This document shows positions 6,003 to 13,239 of a stretch of DNA of 18,672 bases, piece after piece. Source of the stretch: Baffinella frigidus (lineage: Eukaryota > Cryptophyceae > Cryptomonadales > Baffinellaceae); assembly GCA_026770585.1 (NCBI GenBank), contig MU646706.1:17525-36196 (forward strand), given 5' to 3'. The translations under genes were made by a program, and so were the position numbers. Below the pieces are notes generated by a model. It saw only the letters and a list, made by a program, of their open reading frames with translations, was not told the DNA's origin and did no database searches. How positions within the stretch are numbered: the stretch's first letter is position 1; each line of letters begins with the position of its first letter.

Positions 6003-6053
6003 CTGCGACGACGTTCGCGACCACGTACACCCCCACCACCACCAGTGCCCCGC
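6003..6053 (-). CDS. Hydrophobic exon GALVVVGVYVVANVVA
   Basis: A 51-nt exon. The acceptor is AAAGCAG, then two bases completing an Arg codon from the previous exon, then 16 codons forming a membrane helix, then one base. The 3' end falls at GCAG followed by GCATCC, again a GC-type donor. The phase-1 join to IAIDVDLASL gives 'VVAG-IAIDVD'. A short gene-sense intron of degenerate CCCTAAA repeats separates it from the previous exon. Confidence 0.55.
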
Positions 6054-6061
6054 CTGCTTTG

Positions 6062-6150
6062 TCGTTTCGGGTTTAGGGCGTCGGAGTTTCGGGTTTAGAG
6101 TTGAGAGTTTAGAGTTTGGTGTGTAGGGTTTAGGGGGTAGGGGTTCGGGG
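6062..6150. repeat. Degenerate telomere-like intron sequence
   Basis: Plus-strand TTTCGGG, TTTAGGG, TTTAGAG and TTCGGGG units, between exons 6228-6155 and 6053-6003. The whole putative intron is only about 101 nt. Confidence 0.85.
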
Positions 6151-6154
6151 TTAC

Positions 6155-6228
6155 GTGGAGGCATCTGGCGCAAGATCGGGAGGTAGCAGAACGCGGCTGC
6201 CACGAACAGCGCGAGTGGATCTGTCACG
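6155..6228 (-). CDS. Hydrophobic exon VTDPLALFVAAAFCYLP
   Basis: A 74-nt exon: one base, 24 codons VTDPLALFVAAAFCYLP then ILRQMPP, then one base. The acceptor is GGCGAGCAG and the donor CCAC then GTAACC. The split codon at the 3' end (C plus GC) gives Arg and continues into GALVVVGVY, a clean phase-1 join. The 5' split codon (AA plus C) gives Asn after the loop exon at 6877. It reads as a transmembrane helix with a short basic exit. Confidence 0.6.
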
Positions 6229-6247
6229 CTGCTCGCCCCATACGCGT

Positions 6248-6310
6248 CACATGTCAGAGTCAGATGTCATACGTCATAAGTCATAAGTAATGAGTCATAA
6301 GTAATAATAC
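6248..6310. repeat. GTCATAA-type short tandem repeats
   Basis: Variants of AAGTCAT and GTAATGAG repeated about eight times. AT-rich and non-coding. The following stretch (6311-6612) includes the 20-mer CCCTGGCCACTTATGGCGTG at 6413-6432, found twice more at 13194-13240. All three minus-strand frames are open over 6445-6600, but I see no family signal. Confidence 0.7.
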
Positions 6311-6612
6311 GGACTGTTTCAAACAGTAACTTTACTCTTGAACCAACTTCTTACCAGGGATTTGCCAACTTCGCGGGAGAGGACGTGCAGAGTCACCTAG
6401 AAGTTGGCTAACCCCTGGCCACTTATGGCGTGCCCCCCGCACTAAGTGGATGACTCTCCCTGCAGACGAGAAGCGGTGCCGCGATTCCTCGTGAGGCGTG
6501 GCGAGGGTGGGCACTCGCGCAGTGCGGCCGGGAGGCCAGACCTCCTCTCGCCGACTGCACCCGTGCTGGACCTCTTGAGGGCAACCAGGAGAGATGGTCG
6601 CACGCTTGCGAC

Positions 6613-6690
6613 CATCTCTCTCTCTCTCTCCCATCCGACTCTACCCCCCCCCTTTTTTTTTTCTCTCTCTCTCTCTCCCATCTGTCTCTC
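6613..6690. repeat. (CT)n with T-run and C-run
   Basis: CT repeats interrupted by CCCCCCC followed by a run of about ten T, on the plus strand. Confidence 0.95.
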
Positions 6691-6818
6691 CCCCCCTTCA
6701 AACCAGCAGTCCCAGCGCCCTGGTCGAGGCACGGACTCGTTTGGGAGATGGGGGGCATGGACTGTCCTGAGGCACAGCCTCGTGTGGGGGGTGGGAGGAA
6801 GAAAGTCGTAAGGCAGTC

Positions 6819-6871
6819 GGAAGGGGGTCGGAAGGGAGTCGGAAGGGATTCGGAAGGGGGTTGGAAGGGAG
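6819..6871. repeat. GTCGGAAGGGAGTCGG-type minisatellite
   Basis: GGAAGGGGGT/GGAAGGGAGTC units of about 10-14 bp, four to five imperfect copies, directly after the loop exon's donor in gene sense. Confidence 0.8.
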
Positions 6872-6876
6872 TGTAC

Positions 6877-6924
6877 TTGGACGTGCACGCGAGGCCCGTG
6901 GCGTTGAACGATTCGACCACGCAC
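6877..6924 (-). CDS. Loop exon CVVESFNATGLACTS with an N-glycosylation sequon
   Basis: A 48-nt exon: one base, 15 codons CVVESFNATGLACTS, two bases. The acceptor is GGCGGCGCAG and the donor AA then GTACAC. The two leftover bases plus the C of the next exon make AAC, giving 'CTS-N-VTDPLALF'. NAT is a potential glycosylation site, and the two Cys could pair in an outer loop. The phase agreement with 6228-6155 is the main support. The preceding exon is missing, because the 8026-7930 exon ends in a different phase. Confidence 0.4.
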
Positions 6925-7017
6925 CTGCGCCGCCCCCGTTTTGAAAAGGCCCATCCACTATTGTGTCACTCAACTCACGGTTCAATGGCCTGTCTGGGAC
7001 CTGTGTCGAGAGTAATA

Positions 7018-7160
7018 AAGAAGAAGAAGAAGAAGAAGAAGAAGCACCTGCAGACACCGTTCATTCATTCGGTGAGACTGGCTGGCTCGACACGGTGAGA
7101 CTCACTGACTGTCTTGTGAAACTGACTGACTGTCTTGTGAAACTGACTGACTGTCTTGTC
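7018..7160. repeat. (GAA)n run and a 24-bp tandem repeat
   Basis: GAA repeats at 7018-7043, then three copies of GACTGACTGTCTTGTGAAACT with slight changes at 7095-7160. No gene is seen in 7044-7247. Confidence 0.85.
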
Positions 7161-7247
7161 AGCACGGAGACTCACTCTCGTGACACGTGTCAACCTGCCC
7201 CACCATTCGTGAGACTGTCTTCACACGTGTCACCCTGGCCCATACTC

Positions 7248-7395
7248 CACTGCCAGCCAGAACATTTCACCTTACGCCCACTGTCCTAAAAACCAGAGCC
7301 TTCAGTCAAGTACCGGCTCTGGAAGCCGGCTCCCCGGCAACTTCCTGCCGAGGATCAGCCAGTTGACTTAAGGTGAAACGTTCTGGCTGGCAGTG
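7248..7395. mobile_element. MITE-like element with 27-bp terminal inverted repeats
   Basis: Left arm 7248-7274 (CACTGCCAGCCAGAACATTT and on) and right arm 7369-7395 are complementary with one mismatch in 27. Inside is a nested hairpin, CCAGAGCC (near 7290) with GGCTCTGG (near 7314). There is no coding capacity. A long GA microsatellite begins about 40 bp downstream. Near-perfect arms suggest recent activity. Confidence 0.8.
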
Positions 7396-7437
7396 CACTC
7401 CGGACTGAAAGACAGGAGAGAGAACGTCGAAGACGGA

Positions 7438-7712
7438 CCGAGAGAGAGAGAGCGCGCGAGAGAGCGAGCGAGCGAGCGAGCGAGCGAGCGAGAGAGAGCC
7501 ACCGAACGAGCAGAAGAGAGCGAGAGAGAGAGCGCGCGAGAGCGAGAGCGAGAGAGAGAGAGCCACCGAGAGAGAGAGAGAGCGAGCGAGAGAGAGAGAG
7601 AGAGCCACCGACAAAGAGAGAGAGAGCGATAGCGAGAGAGAGAGAGTGGGGGGGGGAGAGAGAGAGAGAGAGAGCGATAGCGAGAGAGAGAGAGAGACAG
7701 AGAGAGAGCCCC
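7438..7712. repeat. (GA)n/(GAGC)n microsatellite block
   Basis: GA and GAGC repeats with four AGCCACCGA or AGCCCCGA interruptions. The regular spacing of these interruptions suggests growth by duplicating longer units. In gene sense it is a CT-rich intron stretch. Confidence 0.95.
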
Positions 7713-7837
7713 GACCCCCAAACACAGAGCGGAGCACGTGGGGACGTCAGCACGTGAGCGGGAGGCCTGGAGGGGTGAGGCGTTACCGGGTGGTAGCGGC
7801 AGGGTCGGAGTTTTCGCACGTGCGTTGCGGCAGGCCT

Positions 7838-7926
7838 GGTTTCGGGTTTCGGGTTTCGGAATTCGGAATTCGGGTCTCGAGTTTCGGAATTCGGGTTTTA
7901 GGGTTTAGGTTTTAGGGTGTAGGGTG
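7838..7926. repeat. TTTCGGG/TTTAGGG telomere-like array
   Basis: GGGTTTC, GGAATTC, then GGGTTTTA and GGGTGTA units on the plus strand. It ends exactly at the donor of the 8026-7930 exon. Confidence 0.9.
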
Positions 7927-7929
7927 TAC

Positions 7930-8026
7930 CGTGGGAGAAGTCGAGGGAAACGAGAAGGGTCGGGCAGTAGTGGTAGTTGACTCTCCGCAGGTCTGCGAAG
8001 CACTTGACCGAGAGGTGCAGGCACCA
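7930..8026 (-). CDS. Exon WCLHLSVKCFADLRRVNYHYC, embedded between telomere-like arrays
   Basis: A 97-nt exon: 32 codons, WCLHLSVKCFADLRRVNYHY then CPTLLVSLDFSH, plus one base. The acceptor is CCCGGGCAG and the donor CACG then GTACAC. 28 of 32 third positions are G or C. The opposite strand is also open, with a good GTGAGC donor, but shows only about 57% GC at third positions and does not match the phase of its neighbours, so minus is preferred. Family not recognised alone. The place between membrane exons suggests a loop plus a short helix (CPTLLVSL). Its end phase does not fit the next found exon, so one exon is missing. Confidence 0.55.
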
Positions 8027-8039
8027 CTGCCCGGGTGAG

Positions 8040-8275
8040 CGTTTCGGGTTTAGGGTTTGAGGTTTGGGGTTTGGGGTTTGGGGTTTGGGGTTAAGAGTTT
8101 GGGGTTGACGGTTTGGGGTTTGGGTTTAGGGTTTAGGGTTTAGGGTTTAGGGTTTAGGGTTTAGGGTATAGGGTTCAGGGTTTGGGGTTTAGGGTTTAGG
8201 GTTTAGGGTTCAGGGTTTAGGGTTTAGGGTTTGGGGTTTAGGGTTCAGTGTATAGGGTTTAGGGTTAAGGGGAGG
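8040..8275. repeat. Telomere-like array, TTTAGGG/TTTGGGG/TTCAGGG
   Basis: About 32 units on the plus strand with scattered variants, ending GTTAAGGGGAGGGG. It reads CCCTAAA in the sense of the cyclase gene and lies just upstream of the 8026-7930 exon's acceptor. Confidence 0.95.
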
Positions 8276-8299
8276 GGAGGCAGTGCGCAGGCTTGAGGC

Positions 8300-8380
8300 A
8301 GAAAACCTCATGAGGTTTCGAGTCCAAGAGAGCACGCCCAGGGCCCAGAAATGCTCAAGCCAGCTTTCCGCCCAGGAAAC
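8300..8380 (-). CDS. Possible membrane exon (VSWAESWLEHFWALG)
   Basis: The minus-strand frame VSWAESWLEHFWALG, continuing VLSWTRNLMR, could be an exon starting at 8380 after CTGAAG. It could end at 8336 (GGC then GTGCTC, phase 0) or near 8306 (ATGAG then GTTTTC). The first choice joins WCLHLSVKC in phase 0. The plus strand is also open here (RRLEAENLMRFRVQ, helix-like) after a GGCAG. Third-position GC content does not separate the two, so strand and coding status are unsure. Confidence 0.25.
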
Positions 8381-8439
8381 CTTCAGGCCGCAATTCCTCA
8401 AGCGACGATTCAGGCGAGCGAGGCGAGGTAGGAAAACGC

Positions 8440-8735
8440 ACTTGGGAACACCGTTGGGAAAAGTGCACGGCACTGTACCAGGATGCCCTGTGGAACAACG
8501 GTGGGGGGGGGGGAGCGACGCACGAGAATGCACTGGGGAACAACGGTGGAAGGTACTGTACTATCGAGGGTTTACGGAGACGCACCAGAACGCACAACCG
8601 TGGGAGGGGACTGTACTAGGAGGGATTAAGGAGACGCTTCAGAACGCACTGGGGAACACCGGTGGGAAGAGAGGGCACGGGACGTACCAGAATGCACTGG
8701 GGAAGAACGGTGGAGAGCATCTCGTACTTGAGCAG
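8440..8735. repeat. Degenerate tandem repeat, CCAGAATGCACTGGGGAACA units
   Basis: Five or six imperfect copies of a unit of about 55-60 bp containing 'ACCAGAATGCACTGGGGAACA' or similar and 'ACGGTGG'. A second short repeat, GAAATCAGTCCCAGTG, occurs three times in 8823-8890. The plus-strand open frame across it is probably a by-product of the repeat. Confidence 0.75.
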
Positions 8736-8959
8736 CGTTGGCCGGAGACTTGGAACACTGCTCAACTACCACCAATGTCAGACTACAGAACACTGTTCCC
8801 CCCGTTCGTGAGCACTCTTGCCGAAATCAGTCCCAGTGTGAGTGTGAAATCAGTCCCAGTGATTTCCGAAATCAGTGCCAGTGTGCCAAGACAAAATCAG
8901 CCGCCGCAATCAGGGATCGTCTGGTGACCACTGCCGCCATGCCTGGTGAAAACCATGCC

Positions 8960-9100
8960 ACCGAGAGAGAGAGAGGCAGAGAGCGAGCGAGCGAGAGCGC
9001 GAGCGAGACAGAGAGGGGGGGAGAGAAAGAGGAGAGAACCGACGGTCGCGGCTAGTAACCTCTCTCTCTCTCCCTCTCCCTCCCTCCTTCCCTCTCTCTC
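8960..9100. repeat. (GA)n then (CT)n microsatellites
   Basis: GA/GAGC repeats at 8960-9038, then CT repeats at 9059-9102. Opposite polarity either side of a 20-bp spacer makes this an inverted-repeat-like structure. Confidence 0.9.
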
Positions 9101-9139
9101 GGGCGGCGCGGTCGCTCGGAGAGATATCATGGTAGGCAC

Positions 9140-9167
9140 CAAGAACCTCATGCTCCACAACCAGGTT
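9140..9167 (-). CDS. Possible small exon (TWLWSMRFL)
   Basis: After an acceptor GGCGCAG, the minus strand reads TWLWSMRFL up to TTG then GTGCCT, and stays open as VPTMISLRATA. This frame has 19 of 23 third positions G or C and looks membrane-like. An alternative phase-0 frame reads NLVVEHEVLG but has poor GC bias. The incoming phase needed for TWLW does not match a canonical donor of the 9578-9498 exon. Weak call. Confidence 0.25.
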
Positions 9168-9213
9168 CTGCGCCGCACTCACACTCCTCGCGTACTCACT
9201 TCCTGTGTCACTC

Positions 9214-9413
9214 ACTGCATGTGCACTGACACTGCATGTGCACTGACACTGCATGTGTACTGACTGCATACGCATGCGCAGCACTGACAGCATCTTCACA
9301 CAACATTGCAGCCTTGTGACTGCCTTAAGAGCCAGGAGGCTGACTTAGAGAGATTAAGAGGCCTGATGTCTCAAGAGCCAGGAGACTGACTTGGAGAGAT
9401 TAAGAGGCCTGAT
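9214..9413. repeat. 18-bp x3 and 46-bp x2 tandem repeats
   Basis: ACTGCATGTGCACTGAC units three times at 9214-9265, then AAGAGCCAGGAGGCTGACTT and 20 following bases twice (9327-9367, 9373-9413) with two differences. Confidence 0.85.
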
Positions 9414-9497
9414 CGGCAAGCAGGAAGCGTCGGGCAGTTGTCGTGGGGCGATGGGTTCTCCGGCATGGTATCAGAGGAAGGGCGGGGGTGGGGAGAC

Positions 9498-9578
9498 GTT
9501 CCTGTGAATGGCGGCAACGAGGCAGCAGCACGCCGCACTGAGGAGAGCCGAGACGTACGCCCCCGTGTGGTACCCTGG
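9498..9578 (-). CDS. Exon with membrane helix YVSALLSAACCCLVAAIH
   Basis: An 81-nt, 27-codon exon: PGYHTGAYVSALLSAACC then CLVAAIHRN. The acceptor is GTGGATGAGCAG after a run of C and T. The donor is taken as AAC then GTCTCC. It joins NPPFAGNN of the previous exon in phase 0. If the donor is not used, the frame runs on VSPPPPFL to a stop at 9471, which would make this the last exon of a short three-exon gene. The Ala/Cys/Leu-rich stretch of about 18 residues is a clear membrane helix. Confidence 0.6.
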
Positions 9579-9584
9579 CTGCTC

Positions 9585-9690
9585 ATCCACGGGGGGGAAG
9601 CCGAGGTTTGTTAACTTGACACACACCACCACCGCGGTATGGAGCCAGGGGGGGAGACGGGACGAGACCGGAGGGCCATGTGGATGCAGA
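9585..9690. repeat. Dispersed repeat D, copy 1 (intronic)
   Basis: The plus-strand stretch around GAAGCCGAGGTTTGTTAACT to GGGACGAGACCGGAGGGC is about 65% similar to 14010-14095. It lies in the putative intron 9901-9579, next to the acceptor. The rest of the intron shows no repeat or exon. Confidence 0.55.
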
Positions 9691-9901
9691 CAAGTCAGTT
9701 GGGCGCAAGGCTGGAAACATGCAGGAGGGGTGCTCCCTCCCGTCAGCTCGCCGCGCATGCGTGCGCCCCCTGCGTGCGATGTGCGCGTGGCCAGGGGGCT
9801 GTGGGTGTGGAGCAGTCACTCGGGAATGTCTCGGACACGAGGTGTGGAGCAGTGACGCAGGGCACGTGTTTCAGGGCAGCAGGGTCGGGCGAGGCATGCA
9901 C

Positions 9902-10009
9902 GTTGTTTCCGGCGAAGGGTGGATTCGCCATGTTGGTGCATGTGAAGATGATGTAGCCGATGGCGACGGACAAGTTGAACGCGGAGAATGACACGAAGCC
10001 GTGTCGGAA
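9902..10009 (-). CDS. Exon with membrane helix FSAFNLSVAIGYIIFTC
   Basis: A 108-nt, 36-codon exon: FRHGFVSFSAFNLSVAIGY, then IIFTCTNMANPPFAGNN. The acceptor is CCACCTGGCAG and the donor AAC then GTGCAT, both in phase 0. 30 of 36 third positions are G or C. It begins in phase after the CAG that ends the Ser-rich exon and holds the first clear transmembrane helix of the protein. Family not recognisable from this exon alone. Confidence 0.7.
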
Positions 10010-10093
10010 CTGCCAGGTGGACAGGGTGGTCAGGCAGGGGAGGCAGAGGATTCGCTACTTAGAGCAGAGCAGGGGCAGGGGCAGGGGACTCGC

Positions 10094-10570
10094 CTGCCAT
10101 GTGGCGAACTCCAGCGGAACGTCCTCCTCGAATTGTTGGTTTTCCACCGCTGTCGCATGTTCCCATGTGCCCGTGTGGGCCTCATCCACGGAACGCACCG
10201 AGTTCGTCCCGCGTGCCAAAAGCGCCTGCACAGCCGGTAGCTCCCGCCCATCGGCGTTGGACGGGAGATCGAGGATGAGCGATTCAGGAGTGTCGCTCCC
10301 CCATGTGTGTCCACTGGCGTCAGAGTGAACTAGAGAGACTCGCCTGGATTGCGAGTACACCCCAGATGCGGGCGAATTTGCCCCTGCCTCGCCTATTGAA
10401 GAGACTCGCCTCGATCTCGGGGCCGAGAAGTCCCGGGACCGGCTGCGCATGGACACCAGAGGGTACCCAGACCCCCCAATTGAGGACGAAGCCCCTGCCT
10501 CCGGATCGCCAGAAGACGGGTCGGGCATAGCACCCCTACCTGGCAGCGAGGCCGCCTTCGTGCGCACCAT
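10094..10570 (-). CDS. First coding exon: Ser/Arg-rich cytosolic head with two RRVS motifs
   Basis: 159 codons from ATG at 10570, which has an in-frame stop (TGA) a few codons upstream, so this is the first usable start. The region is low in hydrophobic residues and rich in Ser, Gly and Ala, with SRRVSSIGEAG and SRRVSLVHSD. Both fit the basophilic kinase pattern RRxS. It ends ...VPLEFATWQ at CAG followed by GCGAGT, a good GC donor. An 84-nt pyrimidine-rich intron leads to FRHGFVSF in phase 0. Without splicing the frame would stop after 12 more residues. It is probably an unstructured regulatory head of the membrane protein. No domain recognised. Confidence 0.65.
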
Positions 10571-11585
10571 CGCCGAATCAGGTCACGATGCTATGATCCG
10601 ATGACATCCAGATTTTCCGGTCGTGAGCAGGGACGTCCTCGGACTCGTTATCTTGATGTGTGCATATGGTTGGCAGGTGTACCTGGTAATCAACTTTTCG
10701 GGGAGTGCACGTAGCTCGTGACCCAAAACAGAACATGTTTAAACATGTTGTTGGTTTGCTGTAATAAAAACCAAATTGCTGACGGAATATCGACTAATAA
10801 AGAGCACGTCCACGAGCCGTCCTCGTGACCATGTATGGTACACGGATTGCACGTCTGTGTGCATGTGTCAGCATGCCCCTCAAGTCTGTCTCCATCGACT
10901 GGTGACCTGCCTTCCTTAATAAAAATTGTTTTAATTAACACGGACTGGAAGAAGTATTTTAAATGACTTTTCAATGTGGAGTTGTTGAAATTTGTACCAG
11001 TCACGAATTCAGTCACGGGCGTGTTTCGTCACGAAACTCGCGGACACCGCGCCTATTTGCGAGAAAATTACTACGAGCTCGTACACACCCCTCCAAATTT
11101 TCTACACATGCCCGGTCATCTGTCGGCCACAAATAATTCCATCGATGATGACAAGGGGGTCGTACAAGGTTAGAACAAGGCCTTCCAACTTCAGGATCAC
11201 GCCAAAAGTTGGGGTTGCTGGAATAATTGAGCCATGTGCACACACAGACCACATTTGTTCATCTGAAGAGCCACGTGTTTTCGCATCTTCATGTGAAAAC
11301 ACATGCCCCTTCAGATTAATTTCGCGAATTGTCGAAACCGACCTTGCGAATTTCAAAGGACGCACACCGAATTTCAAAGGACGTTTCCGTTCGGTCCGTG
11401 TACTGTAATTCCTCTGTGTGCGCAAACTCGTGACATCGTTAAAAACATGGGAAAGTTGTCACATCTCAGCTCCTTGTTAAAAAAAATCCCCTCCATAAGC
11501 TCCATAAGCTCCTCCAACCTTGGACTCCCTTGAAAATGCAAGGCATGCGATGCTTTGCACCGGCCGGGAGGGTTGATGCGAAATA
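10571..11585. other. AT-richer stretch upstream of the minus-strand gene; no gene recognised
   Basis: This kilobase is less GC-rich than its surroundings and may contain the promoter of the minus-strand gene. I see no definite TATA box. It contains the perfect 18-bp palindrome AACATGTTTAAACATGTT at 10732-10749, AATAAA-type strings at 10763 and 10796, and a direct repeat of GAATTTCAAAGGACG (11348-11384). Open frames of up to 138 codons on both strands show no family features, and their strands and frames conflict. Confidence 0.5.
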
Positions 11586-11676
11586 GATCCGAAAGGAAGC
11601 AGGGTCGTCCTGCAGGACCAGTTCAAGTGTCCGCCTATGGTGGGCGCTCGAAGAACCTGGCTGACCTAACTAAAGG
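11586..11676 (+). repeat. Dispersed repeat family A, copy d
   Basis: GATCCGAAAGGAAGCAGGGT, then CTGCAGGACCAGTTCAAGTG, then CCTATGGTGGGCGCTCGAAG. The conserved frame reads VVLQDQFKCPPMVGARRT before WLT and a stop. It is in the opposite orientation to copies a, b and c. Confidence 0.8.
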
Positions 11677-11691
11677 AGGATCGGGGACAGC

Positions 11692-11720
11692 GTTGGCTGT
11701 CATTGGCAATGACAGCCAAC
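11692..11720. repeat. Perfect hairpin, 13-bp arms, 3-nt loop
   Basis: GTTGGCTGTCATT, ggc, AATGACAGCCAAC. The following stretch 11721-12095 is open in several frames on both strands (for example plus-strand SWNLAEARLRVISGILAAPC) but shows no recognisable domain, so I do not call a gene. Confidence 0.9.
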
Positions 11721-12117
11721 ACGCCTGGGAGGCAGGTGAGTGGCTCGGCACCGGAGTCTGTGAAAGCAGTATATCGTGCAACGCCGACTTTGCAGGGAAT
11801 GAGGTCACCGAAAAGACGGTGCAGGCTGCGTCGTGATCTCTTGGAATCTAGCAGAAGCAAGGCTCCGCGTAATCTCTGGGATTCTTGCCGCGCCGTGCAG
11901 GTGGTGGGATGCTCCCGACGATCTCGCTCGATTGCGGATCTGCGACCTGCCGTCCGAGGCTCACAACCAGCACGGCGTGCCTGGCCCTGTCCGCTGCGCT
12001 CTTCTTTTCTCAAGAATACTCTGTTCTGGCTGGAAGCTGACTGTCACCGCACCGCCCTTTATTTAGGTCTTTCAGGTTCTTGGGATTAAAATATCCTCAA
12101 GAGCCTAAAGGTCGTGC

Positions 12118-12165
12118 GTTCCAGTGTCCACAGGCGGACACTGGAACTTTTCGTGCAGGAAGGCT
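12118..12165. repeat. Perfect hairpin, 12-bp arms, built from an inverted family A fragment
   Basis: GTTCCAGTGTCC, acaggc, GGACACTGGAAC at 12118-12147. The right half, with CTTTTCGTGCAGGAAG, is the family A core (complement CTGCACGAAAAGTTCCAG). The hairpin therefore looks like a partial inverted duplication of that repeat. Confidence 0.7.
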
Positions 12166-12326
12166 CTGCGGTGGTCCCGCTATCTGTCCATGTGGCGATT
12201 GGAGCTACGGTGCGAATTGCCTAATTGGCGCGATTTGTGGGAAGCTTGCTTCCAACTTGCTTCCAACTGGAACTGTCCCCCGATCCTAAACTATACCCCA
12301 CACCCTAAATTCAAACCCGCAGCCTC

Positions 12327-12570
12327 GCTCTGTCTCAGTCTACTTGGTCTCGCCAATTCGGTGAAACCGGGCGCTTTTCCGCTCCAAAGTTCACGGATGT
12401 GTACCGCACACTCAGCTTGTCAACTTGAGAACACTCCAAACCCCAACCCTAAACTAGCTCTGCCTCAGTCTATTTGGTCTCACCAGTTTGGTGAAACCGG
12501 GAGCTTTTCCGCTCCAAAGGTGACGGGATTGTAACGCACACCCAGCATGTCAACTGAGAATAACACCAGC
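12327..12570. repeat. Tandem duplication, period 130 bp
   Basis: Two diverged copies (from 12327 and from 12457) sharing GCTCTG.CTCAGTCTA.TTG, GGTGAAACCGGG.GCTTTTC and GCACAC.CAGC.TGTCAACT, each preceded by short CCCTAAAC-type telomere-like sequence. No coding signal. Confidence 0.8.
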
Positions 12571-12963
12571 CTCAACCTACTCCCGGCGTATGTGGGTCGG
12601 TGGAGGGGCATTTACCTATGAGGCAACTCTCCCTCTCTCGACTCATGGGTACTGGAGTCTCACAACCCTGGGAAACCAAGCGGTTCCGGCTGGCTTTGAG
12701 AAGAGGGCGGGATGTGTCAAGGCACCCTGTAGGTTATGAGGTGCTCGTTTGCTCTAAGGCACTTTTGGGCGTAGTTTTGGGGGTGAGTTGGCTGAACCGG
12801 GCATCCAGTAAATTCCATGCTGTGATCCTGTGGGCGGGCGCCTCTGCTGCGTCTAGCTGGCACTCCCTTCGCTTCGCTACAGCTGCTCTCGATACATATC
12901 CTCAGCCGTGTTCCATCGCCTGCTCCCGCTCCTCTGCCTTCCCGCGCGTGCGCCGAAGACCGA
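12571..12963. other. No recognised gene; unassigned open frame 12600-12980 (+)
   Basis: A 126-codon plus-strand frame starts MEGHLPMRQL and has a mildly hydrophobic middle (ALLGVVLGVSWL). It has no family signature and its tail runs into the first copy of the 92-bp tandem repeat. A donor-like GGG then GTGAGT occurs at 12781-12786. I treat it as a chance frame. Confidence 0.4.
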
Positions 12964-13161
12964 CAACGTCGCCTCTTTGACCCCAGGGGCAGGGACAGTG
13001 GGATCAGGCCGGCTCGGGGCGTTCTGGGCTATGCAGCTCTCAGAACGTCTTGACAGGTTATGAGCCCTGCAACGTCGCCTCTTTGACCCCAGGGGCAGGG
13101 ACAGTGGGATCAGGCCGGCTCGGGGCGTTCTGGGCTATGCAGCTCTCAGAACGTCTTGACA
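12964..13161. repeat. Two identical 92-bp copies separated by 14 bp
   Basis: Positions 12964-13055 and 13070-13161 are identical over 92 bp (start CAACGTCGCCTCTTTGACCC, end GAACGTCTTGACA). The identity implies a recent event. Each copy contains GTTCTGGG and CTCTCAGAAC, which can form a short stem. It is not tRNA-like. Confidence 0.95.
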
Positions 13162-13186
13162 CGCTCCATGGCGGCTGGTAGTTGGC

Positions 13187-13239
13187 GGCTCGTCCCTGGC
13201 CACTTATGGCGTTGGCTCGTCCCTGGCCACTTATGGCGT
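13187..13239. repeat. 26-bp tandem pair (CCCTGGCCACTTATGGCGT)
   Basis: GGCTCGTCCCTGGCCACTTA with TGGCGT, twice with period 27. The core 20-mer CCCTGGCCACTTATGGCGTG is also present at 6413-6432 in an intron of the cyclase gene. Confidence 0.9.

Larger units (their letters stand above)
59..10570 (-). other. Span of a split gene: putative multi-pass membrane protein with class III nucleotidyl cyclase domain (3' end outside window)
   Basis: This entry joins the minus-strand exons listed separately. In order: Ser-rich head (10570-10094), two exons with hydrophobic helices (10009-9902, 9578-9498), uncertain exons near 9167 and 8380, a mixed exon (8026-7930), a loop exon with an NAT glycosylation sequon (6924-6877), three hydrophobic exons (6228-6155, 6053-6003, 5654-5602), a helical linker (3730-3652, 2898-2827) and the cyclase core (2191-2129, 1582-1484, 133-59). 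Class III cyclases make cAMP or cGMP at the inner membrane face. The layout 'several helices, linker, cyclase domain' matches membrane adenylyl or guanylyl cyclases. The last five exons join in one frame, and so do 6924-6877, 6228-6155, 6053-6003 and 5654-5602. The join between these two groups, and to the N-terminal group, rests on order and strand only. They could be two or three genes. Confidence 0.55.

Noticed and set aside
6423-6954. 165-170-codon minus-strand frames
   Set aside because: Several frames open together over CT and GGAAGG repeats. Only the 48-nt loop exon inside has phase support.
7306-7819. Minus-strand frames of 117-154 codons over the GA block
   Set aside because: Repeat translation; three frames open at once.
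7930-8036. Plus-strand exon (EGNEKGRAVVVVDSPQVCEA) with a strong GTGAGC donor
   Set aside because: Lower third-position GC than the minus strand, and the next plus-strand candidate exon at 8284 is in an incompatible phase.
5345-8275. A chromosome end (true telomere)
   Set aside because: The arrays are interstitial, degenerate, broken by exon-like segments and followed by more than 10 kb of other sequence.
8283-8927. 214-codon plus-strand open frame
   Set aside because: Most of it lies in a degenerate tandem repeat; no domain.
9214-9413. CRISPR array
   Set aside because: Two or three adjacent copies without regular unique spacers, in a eukaryote-type sequence.
10690-11016. 108-codon minus-strand frame upstream of the Ser-rich exon
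   Set aside because: AT-rich, no GC bias at third positions, no domain. Probably promoter-side DNA.
12964-13161. Tandem 5S rRNA or small RNA genes
   Set aside because: The 92-bp unit has no recognisable 5S or tRNA signature and only a short stem.
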